In this document: piece by piece, positions 12,901 through 24,900 of the stretch
Numbering within the stretch: position 1 is the stretch's first letter
How the letters are laid out: each line of letters opens with the position of its first letter
Translations under genes and position numbers: made by a program
DNA from: Salvator merianae
Taxonomy: Eukaryota > Chordata > Lepidosauria > Squamata > Teiidae
NCBI GenBank assembly: GCA_003586115.2
Contig: QVOM02000116.1
Location: 31,721,062 to 31,785,061, forward strand
Length of the DNA stretch: 64,000 nucleotides
Direction: 5' to 3'
The notes under the pieces: generated by a model
What the model saw: only the letters and a program-made list of their open reading frames with translations
Databases searched by the model: none
What the model was told of the DNA's origin: nothing

Positions 12901-15900
12901 AGTGTTGTGACTACAGTCCTGGACTGAAGATTAGAGTGGCTTCTGCATGGTCTGCAAGGACTGGCCTAGCTGATGCTGGGAATGTGGCATCTGCTCGGTG
13001 GAGTGTTCCTGGGAGACAGATGTTGTAGCCATGTACTGTAGGTCTTAAATTAGAACGCTCCCTGGCATGAAAATAGTGCTGGAGAGTCCTCCAAGGAGAG
13101 AGAGCTTTAAAACTAGACCTGCCCAAGTGGTACGCAGAGCCAGTGCCATTTTGGTGGGCTCCAGATATGGCCTTGGAAGTGGGCTGATTGTGGTGCCCCA
13201 CAACAATCCCTCCCCGCCAGCCTGCAATATCAGAGGTCAGGGGACTTTTTTTACCCAGCCTCTGAAGTTAGACTGGGACTGGCAGCAGTCATGTGGACAG
13301 CCGTCAGCATGCGCTTCTCCTTTCCTGACCCAACTTGTTTGATTCAGGCCGGGAGGCATGTTCTGTGCCAATGTGCAGAATGCAGAGGCAGCCTGAGAGA
13401 CCAGGGCTCAAATCTTACGTTAGCCGTGGAGGCTCACTGTGAGAAATTCAAGTTAGTTGCTGTAAGATTTAAGACTTTTGTGAAAATAGGACGGAGGGAG
13501 AAAATAACATTTACTTCTTTGAGCCCCTCAGAAAGAAAGACAAGATAGAAATGCTAAAATAAAATAAAAAAATTGGGAAGCTAGAATGTCACTTTAGAGG
13601 CTCCTGCTTTGACAGCTATGCAAGGTTTATCCAAAGAAAGCTTCAGATGATGGTAGAGCATGATGAAATGGACTCAACACTTGGTTCAAATGGGGTATTC
13701 AGCTAGGCAGGCAGGGACTACATCTTCTCATAAACCCTACCAATATATGTTAAAGCATGACCAGTTAGGGTGAAATCTCTTTAGGTTCCATTTTTAATCT
13801 CTGTCAGCTAGGCTGCATCCAGACATTGCTTACTAATTGCACTATATTTGGATATTTTATTCTGGAATATTCAAATTTAGCAGAATAAGTAAGCGACATC
13901 TGGATGCAGCCTTAATTAGCAAAAGATCTGTACACAATTGGATTTAATCACTGTGTGCTGCTAGGCTCCTTAACATTTTCAGTGGAAAATGGGGCACATT
14001 TTCCTCGCAGCATCTTCAGCAAGAGGTATGTGGGTATTCTGCTGAGACAGTACAGAAGGCCTGGAGGCCTCGTGAACGGCGATTGCACGCTTCCTGCGGG
14101 TGACGAACACCCGGCCTTAAAGCCAGGGGCCCCTGCTGCTAAATTTTAATCCAGCTCCAGTGCACTTTCAGAGTGAGATAACGCATTGGTAAAGGGACAA
14201 GTTGTTTGCTTTTGGCTTTATCTAACTTAGGAAAGCCATTTTTGGATTAGATCACGTGGAAAGAAAATGATGAGTCGCTTTGCTAATGTGTTCTTTCACT
14301 CTGAAGGTGGACTGAAGCTGGATTAAAACTTAGGTGTGAACATACCCTATTTCTTGTATAAGGCAATGCTTTTATTCACTATTGTGTGAATGGTGCCTTA
14401 CTGAAATAGGTCTGAAAGCGGGGAGGGGCAGCAGAGGTCTATTTACAAAAGCAGCAGCTACCCAGAGGGCTTTCAACTTTTGTAAAAGCTCCAGGAGTAC
14501 AAAGAAGCCAGCAGAGATGCTGAACAGTCGTGTGGGAGAAACAGAGGCACAAAGGACGCAGAGCTTGCTTGTGGGGAGAAGCAACAGCTGTTCTTTTTTA
14601 ACAGGCGCAATCTAAGGTAGACCCACGTCGTCTAAAGCAACCCTGGAGCCTCTCACTCTTGACTAAATAACAGAAAAGCTTTTAAGAGCCTTTCTTGCAA
14701 GTGAACTCCACTGCTTGTCCCTCCGTCTCTTCCATGTCGCAGATCGCCATCTCTGCCTGTTTCTATTTTGTGCTCCAGGAGATTTTGCTGTGGAGACACT
14801 GTACCCAGGCTGATGCTTCTTTTAGCAAGTGTCCTCTGCTACCTCTCCTCAGAAGTGAGCTCTGCATCCCAGACACCTCTGTCTCTCCTGTGCTACAAAC
14901 GGTTGTCTTCTTCTTCATGTTCTTGGAGCTTTTACAAAAGGCAAGAGCTCTCTGGGCAGCTGCCTTTTTTGGCAAGAGTCCTCTCCCCACTCTCCCCCCT
15001 TGAAAAGCTAGGAAGTGCTCCTAACTCTCATACTACCACTGGTTCTCATTGCTCACGTGAGCCATTTTTGAGGAATCTAGCTCATATTTTATGTAACATT
15101 CTACTGTATATAAATGTTCTAAATAAATAAATAATCTTAATGGTAGAGCATGAGTTGTACATATAAAAGGTCTCAGGTTTATTCTGTGGCATCTTCATTT
15201 AAGGGCTGGGAGAAAGCCTGGAAGAAACATTGCCAGTCCCTGTAGACAATAAATGACAAACAGTCTGTTTCAGGATAAGACATTTTTTACTATGATGTAA
15301 CAAAATCTAATAATTGGGTGCTATAAATAGTGTTTAATGGGCAAACACAAGAAGCACATGGGATAAAAATGGTTTTGCACTAAGGCTGCGTCCACATGGA
15401 CAGACCCACCACACCTACTAGCCCCTGAGCCTCCCCAGCCCATGACTGAAACACTTTGACCTTTATTTAGTTCTATAGATTCATGGGGTGCTTCACCAGG
15501 GGAATTCACCTCTCCTTTCCACGTGGATGCACAAGGGTGGGTGGGTGCAGGAGGCAATTCAACAGGTGATGATTCCACACAGAATCGCCACACAGAGGAC
15601 CAAAAATGGGGGAGGACCAACATTTCAGCATCATCTTGGGTCCTCCAAAGTGAGATCAGGCAGAATCCTTGCTGCTGTGAACTGAAGTTCCACATGCAAA
15701 AACATTTTGCTCGCCACGATGAGAGGGATGGAGGGAGCGATGGTGAATTATTCTCCTTCATGTAGGCTCCTGGTTTTCCAGTCTTGGCTTCCTCTTATCA
15801 GCTTCATCTACTGCTTTCTTCTATTCCTTTCTTTGAATTAACCTCTCCTTTCTTCCTGTTTCTCTCTTCTCACACCAGGGCACAGCCTGTGGTTGTCAAC

Positions 15901-18900
15901 TGGCAGAATTTTTCACTTATTTTTTGCATATGTTTTGCATTTCTTCAAGGTCGGTGACCTTCCACAGTCAAGTGGGCATTTAAATTCTAATTACTCAGAT
16001 TCTAGTCGGGCACTTGTACTCACTGTTCCATATTGACCTTCCCTAACTTCTACTAACTCTTCTTAGGTGACACATGATAGGCAGTGCCACAGAACTCCGC
16101 AGATTGTCTGGTGCTGGATTTTGAGGCTGCGAGAAGAATGCAGCAGCCCTTTGTTCTTACATGCTCACTCACATTGCCCTGACATACTCTATGAAAGTCT
16201 GATATGCAAACATCTGGACTGCAGAGAGGTTGTAAAGGAACAGTGCAAAAGCAGAGCAGATGCCCCTGGGGCACTGGCATCAGGAGCCTGTCCCACAGAG
16301 GGATGGAGGGTATGCATACACTGGCACAGGCTCCTCCGATTTTTTGTGCCCGTGCGTCAGTGCAACAGCCCATGTTATATCAGGCTCTTCCCATCAGTGC
16401 TTATGATCTTTATAGTGTTTGTTTTCCATCTCTCAATTTGGATAAGAAAAACAATGATGTCAATTTCACTTCTATTTGGGCTCTACCCTCACCCAGCTCC
16501 CTCTCCACACAGCCCCTCCTCCAATGTTCAAACGGAGCGTGGGGAGTTGTATGTTTTAAAACATCTGTTTGCACTAGAAACTTTTAAACCGAGGAACATT
16601 TCTGCTTGTCTTCAGCTATAAATAGTTTCATCTTTGACCCAAAGTCATGCTAGAAAAAGCTCCAGGAATAAGAAGCAACGCTACAGTCCTATTTGAGAGC
16701 AATGGAATCATTTGATCCTCAGGTATTTTCCTATGCTGCCGCTTTGGTGGCTTGCAGCAATGTTGCATTCACATGCCAATAATCAAACAATTTGTTTTGC
16801 TCTTGCCCATTCATATAGGAAAAAAGCACTGCGGCTTCCCTTTTGAATAAAACAGCTTTCAAAAGCAAGGCTGACCACCTACTGAAATATTATGCAATTC
16901 TTGTTTGTGTTGCTGGGCAGTTCACAGTAGGAGAACAGGGTAATGTTAAGAGATCAGACTCTAAGCATTTGAAGCTCTGATACGGTACAAATAAAAATGG
17001 TTGATGCATTTTTATTAGGCATGCAGTTTATCCTGATGTAAATAACACTTCTGAATGTCAGATCTTGTGCATAAATCCTTCTTTAACCAGTGTTGCACAT
17101 TTCAGACTACTCAGGAAAGGTAAAATGATCTGCAGAGTACTTTGTACTGCTAGGCCTTAAAGAACAGGCCATGGCTATGCTCATACTTGCTACAATCTGC
17201 TCAAAAATTCTGAAAACCTGGGAAATGCAAGTGGTATGCACATCTCTTCATATGCACTTTACAGAAATTTGTGTGATTCCTGAACATACCAAAATTCATC
17301 TCATAGATGTCCTGCAAAATTCTAGTACTGCATAATTTGCAATGGAGGAACTGTGCAGGATGTTTATGGAAACTTCAAGCAAAGTTTGTTTAATTAGCCA
17401 TGGGGAGCTTAGCTTACTGGACCATCCCAGGTTCAATCCTGGCAATACCAAGAAAGATGTTGGCTGTATCCCTACGGGGACAGCATGCAGCCCATTGTAG
17501 AGGTAATTTATGAGCTGAGAAACATGGAGAGGTGTGGTAAACACCTATGTTGGGGCTCCTAGTCTCCACAGGTATGTGTCCTCTGAGCCATTTCCTGCTC
17601 AGTATGAAAATGCTGCCCTGGAGGCTCAGAACTGGCATAAATATGGAGGGACCATAGCTGTCCTCACAACTGACTGTCTGCCAAGGCACCACCCACCCCT
17701 GCCACCGATTGGCCCAAGGCCTGCCACTTGTACATCATGTCTGGCACACAAGGGCTGAACAGAACAGTCTTCAAAGGTAGCATGCCTACATCCATGTGGG
17801 AGTTTTGAAAATGATCTTTGAAACTTACATAAGCTTCAAAGATGGGGCTGCAGCATTTTCCTTGTTCTGGACTGGGCAAAGAAGCACCAAAGGCTGGACT
17901 GGAACAAGAAGGTGTGCAACAGTTGTAGGCCTCTTCAAACAGATCTGCAGCTAATCTGGAATTAGCACCTCTTGGGAGGTTCTGGACCAGGATGAAGCTA
18001 TGCCAGTGCGGACAAAGTGTACTAGGCAGCCCCTTGATCCAATCTACTGACCGAGTGCAGAAACACCACCAATTTAAAACTGAAGAGGGTGGGGGAGAAA
18101 CAGGCCTTCAGAAAACATTAAAGCATTGGACCTTTTGCTCCTACTTTATTATTCATAGAACTGCTAGCAAACAACCCACCCACCCCAATACTATTCAACT
18201 AGTTTCATACACTGCCGTTTCTTAAAATTAAAATAGATTTGGAGTGAAATAATTGAACCAGCAGCTGCACAGGAAGAAGGAAAAACCTTAAGTGGCTCGG
18301 GCTGAGCTGTGAAGGAAACAGAAAGAATTTCAGTCGGCTTTTTTATTGTCTTGGGAATTTGACGGAGTTTTCCTCCTAACGGTTTTAGGTTCATTGTGTC
18401 AGATATGTTTTCTTCTTCCTGATTTCAGATTTCGTTGTAAAACTGATTCAGCTTCAAGGTGTAGAAATCTCAATGTATAAATGCATAGACCTTTCATCTC
18501 AGAAACCAAAGGCCATTGCTAAAAATAAAGAATATGCTCAAGGCTTGATTCTGAACTCTCTAAATAGTCAACCATGGCTACGTCCACACTGAGTAAGGGT
18601 TCAAAGGGAACAGCATTCACATGCCCAGACCTCCTTCAGCTCTGCCATGTGGTTCTGAGGATGACCAAGCACCTTCAGAGATGTCCTTCCTGCAGAGCTG
18701 GAATAATGACTCTGAGGGCACTTGGGTGCTTGTACCACCACTATAAAGATGGATCTCAGCAGCATGAGTGACTTATCTGCCTTGCTTGGCACCTGGCTCT
18801 ATGTCATGATCAGCAGAAAATGGACGACTTCCTCTGTGTCCCAAAATAGGGCCAGGCTATGGCTTTGAAGTGAAGGAACTTTCATTCCCCGGCACTGAAG

Positions 18901-21900
18901 TTTGTGAGGAGGTGAAGAATGGGGCATAAAGACACTGCACCTCTTGCCTCCAAGGCTCATGTGTTTCTTCTCTGGCCCAGCATGTGGTACTGTCCACCAT
19001 TTGGGGGATGCAGCCATTGTAACAACATTAATTTTGGACACACTCTTGTCTCCTCACCCTCCATTGTTTAAAAAGAGGCTTAAAGCGTGATCCTAGGATC
19101 CCCAGGATGATGTTCTCTCCTTCCACCTGCAGAGAAGTTCCACCAGTGACAGACCTATTCTCCTGCCAGGCACGTCCAGGTAGACAAAATAATTTCTGAC
19201 GTAGTTGCTAGGCTTAGATGGTTTTTGGGTAGGCATTGAAAGTGACATACAGGGATCAGGGAATGAAGCTCTCTTTATCCAGAAGAGAGTCATCCAACTA
19301 TATGGTCCTCTGAGTGTTGCTGAATTACAACTTCAACAACTCCAGGTATCATAGATAATGGCAAAAAAATCAGGGGAACTACAGTTTACATCTATCCACA
19401 GGCTCGATATTGGTTATCCTTAGCCTAGGACAGATGAAAAGAGCTGGCAAGATAATTGTATCTCCTATTGAAACTAACAGGAGGGAAAACTTGAAAAAGC
19501 AAGTAATGGTCCCAACATGAAGATGAGTGGGGGGAAAGGACAGAAATTATCTCACACACCAATACTTCTGCACTCCTGTCATAAGCTTGCAGTGCTTTGT
19601 GTCTGATGATCCTTTATCTTTTTGTGCTCCCCCTGCTAATATTTTTGGACTGCTGTGCCCTTAAGCCCATCTGCTGCAGGATTACATGGGAAACACTGCT
19701 GCAGCCCATCTGTTGCAGGATTACATGGAAACACAACTCAATTTTTAAATACAAATTAAACAGAAAAAGCTCAAAATAATGAAGACATGCTAGGGAAGAA
19801 TGCATTGTTTATTGTCGTTGATGCCATGGAAACTATCCAATAGGTTCCATAATAGTTGTGCAGTCATAATACATATGGGGAAATGGGATCGTTTTCTAGT
19901 GAGGAATGAAGAATTACCACAGTGTAATAAACCAGTTTGCAAAAGTTGCCAGATTAATGCCAATTGGCAGAGGAAGGACTGAAAGTTCTATCATTATTTT
20001 ACCATCCTCCTGACTTGCCTTCATAAAATTCAGCACACTAAGCGCCATAAAACTCCTTGTTGCCTATGGCTTCCAAACAATACACTTCAATAAAATCCTG
20101 TATTTGGCCAGTGTTTTGAGAAAACATTTTGCACATTTAGATTTTGTTGTGAACTCTAAACAAAATGCAAAAAACATTCTGTGCACATCTACACTTATCA
20201 ATTCCGGTGGAAATATGTCAGTGCATGTATCTATGTGTCAATGTAAATTCATGCATGCAAACTGGAACAATGCATGCACTTTGATCTGGTTGCTGCCAAG
20301 ATAGAAATTGGTGCAACACATCTGTGCAAGCCTATAGGGAGTTAAGGTTCTTAGTACAAACTAGTTCTGAAATGAATCTACATGAAATGCCTAAATGAAA
20401 CAGAAGAAATGGAAACCGGAGTATTGGCTATCATTAGCAACTTACCCATCATTGTTAATATCTGATACTGCAACAGTATATCCAAAGTAAGACGCCATCT
20501 GTAAATAACAAGCACCCTTATGACCAATTTGCAACTAACAAAATTCCATCCCATCCCAAATCATATTTCAAGCAGTGATGAGTCAAACATAGGTCTTTTC
20601 TGCAGAGGACCTTAATCTGGATTAAGAGCCCACGTAGTAAACATCTGAGCCTCTAGATCCACACATTAATGTGGATCTATGAGACCCCCACCCATTGCTG
20701 GTACGGCTCTGTCTGTTTTAGACAGAGTGTGATCCCAATCAGGGAGGCCCTGATTGGGATTACTGGTAGACTTATTTAATTGGTTCTACCAGTGGACCAG
20801 CGGCCCTGATCCAGAATACGGAGGTGTGCAGAAGGCTTTCCTTCCATGTTTGGGACTACAGTGGAATGCATTTCAGTGGTGCATCATAGTGCACCACCAA
20901 AATGTGTCCTCCGGAGGCCCCAAGGCTAAGAGCATTTGTTCCTAGTCCTCAGAGGTATGGGAGTCTGGCTGCAAAGCTCACAAGAGCTTCAAGACCTCAG
21001 TGTGGACTGGTCTAGACTTGCGCCATCATGCAGACAGCACTGATTCTGCCCACCTCTTTCCATTGATGGAATCAGCAGGCCTGGCTGCTCCAGACCACTG
21101 ATTCCAAACGCAGCTAGCTGAGTGCAGAAACAACCATATCTTCAGCTGTAAATTGCTGGACAGCACTGTACACTATGCCATGAAATGCTGATAAGCTGAA
21201 TAATTTGAACATATTACCTGTTCACCCGTAAAATTCTGAAGGAATGTTAAATCTGTGGAATTTATAATTGTTACCTGGAAACAGAAAGCAGAAAAGCTAT
21301 CAGTCATGTCACAAGGCATTATATTCCAGAATAAACACAACAGTTAATTTTCAAACATACATTTCTGTTTTTTGAAATACATTATTCCCCACTATGCTAA
21401 GTATGCAATTAAGGAAGTAGTAGGGCTACCCTAATAATTGCTGCTGGGAAGAATTAAAACTTCTATTATTTATTTAAAAGTTTATATGTTTCTTTCCATT
21501 ACGATAAAAATTTGGAAAAAAATAACCTGTTTTTATTTTTAAAAAAATGATAGCTAATGAGAGGCATTTTGTATGAATACAAATCAAATCATGAATGGAA
21601 TTACTTTTTCTGTCTTTGGGAAAAGCAAGAGGCACCTTGTTTGATTCTAGTTTGCAGAGGAAAAGGTAATATAGTATTTGATAGATTACATACATAGCCA
21701 AAGTTCTGTGCACCTCTTGGGACTCCAGCAACCAGCTCTAAAGAAAAATTAATAACATTAAAAATAACTTAGTTCAATACTTGCTTACACAGCAATTGCA
21801 CTCAAAGTGCTGGCAAGCAACGTTTCTATTTTCAGAACATCAGTATTGGTATCACAAATACTCATGCATCTTTAAATTAAAGGGCAGATCAGCTACCAGA

Positions 21901-24900
21901 AATCTTGGGTAGCATCCAGGCAATCATAATATTGGCTGTCTCTGAGGCAGGAGGTTCCAGATCTACTGAAGAGGTTGGAGGTGTGATGAGCCCATGGCTG
22001 GCACTTCGTGGCAGATATCAGACACCAAAGTTCTGCAGCTGCAAGGTTTCTGTCAATGCAATTTTTGCAACGGGCCAGAAATGGCTCCAGACGTCAGCCA
22101 CTTTTGGTCTGTTAGGATAGTTGCATAGGTGGAAATAGGTCCATTAATTCACCTCCTCCATCTTCGATCACTCTGAACAGTGGCAGTGAAGGCAAATATG
22201 CCAGTAATCTGGCCTCAGACTTGTTTCTCTAACCCAACTAGAGTGTCTCCAAGGTCAAATTCCATGCCTCCAAGATAGTCTGTAGGAGTGGACCCATTTG
22301 CTCACTGACCCCTGGGGCTTTGGAATGGAAGCTTTTTTTATACTGTGTGGATGCAGCCTTAGAAAGCTGTTGAAAAAATGAGTTAGATTTGACACAACTG
22401 AGGAAAATTTCCATTTCTGGATTTTTTTTTCAGGGAAGGCAAAATTTCCATTAAAGCAATTTGACAAAGATGTCATCATGTGGACTGAACTTGTAAAGCA
22501 GAAGCTCTTTATGAGTATGGCAATTTGATGACAGCATGATAAAGACTTCATGTTATCAGTACTGAAAGTCTGGACAATTAAGTGGCAATTTTGCTCAATA
22601 GTCAAGTCTGAAAATAACCCTACTTTGATGCCTTGCACATTATTAACCAAACAGTATCATTTAAAAAAATTATATGTGGTCCCTTCTGCACGTGTCATGT
22701 CACATGTGCAGATCTTACATGTATTACTATATCCAAGACACTTGTGAGCTTGCATAGCAGTGTTTTTGTAATCACATAAAGTTGATGTACTTTTAAATAA
22801 GTCATTCTTTTTCTGTTCATTAAAACCTCAATAGATTTCTGCTGAATTTGTTCATCATTGTGTGGGGCCTGAGAAGCGCTACCAGGGCAAAAATGAAATT
22901 CAAACCAAAGAAGAGTTTGATGGCGGCAGCAAAACATCAAGGGAATCACTAGGATTACAACAGGCAAGCCAAATTTCACTGGAAACACTACAACAGGACA
23001 CAGCATCATACAAAATGTAATCATCAGATCTTCAAACATATACTTTGAAAATGCATACCAAAACATAGACGTTAAGGCCTTTTCACACTTACTGGAAGTT
23101 GGGCATAGCAAAGAGTCCTTGCGTCTTCTTTCTGCATACTAGCATGGTTTAAGGGAGACCCCATCCCCTGCTAGTACGCTGTGTCCACTTTGGACAGAAT
23201 GTAGACCAGACCACATAGCCTAAATGGCCATCTGATCTGGTATATCAAAATACCTGTTTAAAAATGTCTATTGGCTTACTAGCGCCTGGTAAACTGAACA
23301 ATGGAGTGGTACAGAAGGCACATACCTCCATGGTCCATTTTACCAAAGAGACCCATTTCAGCAGTGCAACCAGGGGTGCTACCGAAATGGGTTCCCTGGG
23401 GGCTCTGAGGCCAGGAACTAAACACTGGAGCTTGTGGAAGCCAGTTCCAAGGCTTACAAAAGTTTTGGGACAGGCATGGGGGCTGTCCTGGAACAGCCAT
23501 CCAAATGCGGAGAGCCTTGTTTTGGAATATGTGGGCAGCTCTCCAGCAGGTGGACTGCTCCAACTGATCTGCTCTTAATGTAGTGGTCCTCAGAAGGTAT
23601 GTGTGGAAATGGCCTAACTTAATAAATGTATGTTCCCTTAACAATGCGTATAGCCATCTGTCAATATGTCTTTAAAGACTGGGACAAAACATTGTTCTAC
23701 CTTTTACAAAACTGTCTCCTTCAGATCAGCATTGGTCCATGTGGGGAGGTAGGGTTAGGTGGCAATTGAGAGATGTATCTTTGCTTGCACCGAACAGAGC
23801 TTTGATTCACAGTGGTTTTTCACCCAGTTCAATGTACAGTCACAACACCTGTCCCAGTGACTGCCTCTCTCACACTTATGTGAGCTGTCACTCTCTACAT
23901 CTGCCTGCTCTGGGGAAGGCAATTTCAAGGATTTTGTCCCTGGTGTATCGGCAGAAACCCTTTCGAGGGCCAAATATATAGTAACCCTATATGTCATGTC
24001 AATGACAGGGAAATACTGTAGTTTATGGAAAAACAACAACAAATCCAATGTCCTATCGGCTTTAGCTGAATTCAGCTGTGTGTATGGGTTAGTTCACACA
24101 ACATTTGTTTGGTTTTGTTGATATCTGTAGTCTAGAGATACACATGAACAAATGTATTGTGTAAGTCACTGATAAGGTTGGATCCACAATCATCCTGATC
24201 AAATCCACGTTCCCACGTAACATTTCTCCAAACTAGGAAGCATCTCATCAAGGACTGGGATGCTTTGATGGGTATGAAAATGCACTGGGCAACCTGGTGT
24301 GATGTAAACCCAAATGTTTAACATGCAAGTACCATATCTATAAAAGAAACTAGTACAATTCTATGCTTGTTCCCTTTGAGCAAGTCCCTCTAGAGTAAAT
24401 CCAGAGTGGACATGCATAGGTTTACAGTGCAGGCTTTATACTCACCTTGCTGAAGATCTCCAGTAAATTCACCAGCAGCCACCGAATACCCTGTTTAAAA
24501 ACAAACCTGAAAGTGTGAAACCTGACAAAACACTTACAATTGAAGAGACTCACTTCTGTTTTAATGATTTGCAGTTAAAACACCCTCTGACAGCAATTCT
24601 AACCTCACTTTCTTGAGTACAGTGGCACTTACTACTGAGTAGACCTGCATAGTGTCCTTATTGTGCTGTAACTCAGCAACCAGGGCGCAGAGTATGGTCA
24701 GCCCTGTTTCCTCGTTCCTGAGTTACCGCACAGACTGTGGATCACAAAGATCCACATATAGCCAGCTGCGATCTCACTATAAGCACTCTCTAGAACCCTG
24801 CAAACGCCTCTTCTGGTGTTCATTTTGCTGCCCTCCTACTACTGCTTGAGCGGACCTACTCAGTCTACTGTCACTGTAGCTGGCAACAATTCTGTGTTTT

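Larger units (their letters stand above)
12186..20445 (-). other. ITGA8: ITGA8 intron 10
   Basis: 8.3 kb. It contains a MITE A copy (13811-13911), a foldback family B copy (14141-14347), the second CpG-rich unknown repeat (14058-14135), a long inverted repeat (14410-15002), a tRNA-type SINE fragment (15139-15256) and a short tandem duplication (19664-19741). The parts 12640-13560 and 17400-18070 look like mixed old DNA-transposon sequence but could not be delimited. 15800-17290 and 18100-19600 show nothing recognised. Confidence 0.8.
21738..24445 (-). other. ITGA8: ITGA8 intron 7
   Basis: 2.7 kb. It holds a family F element (22029-22363) and a full-length family C element with both ends recognisable (23070-23617). 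The remainder is unremarkable. Confidence 0.85.

Noticed and set aside
16067..16621. 184-codon plus-strand frame in intron 10
   Set aside because: Low-information peptide without domains, and on the strand opposite to the gene; no evidence of expression.
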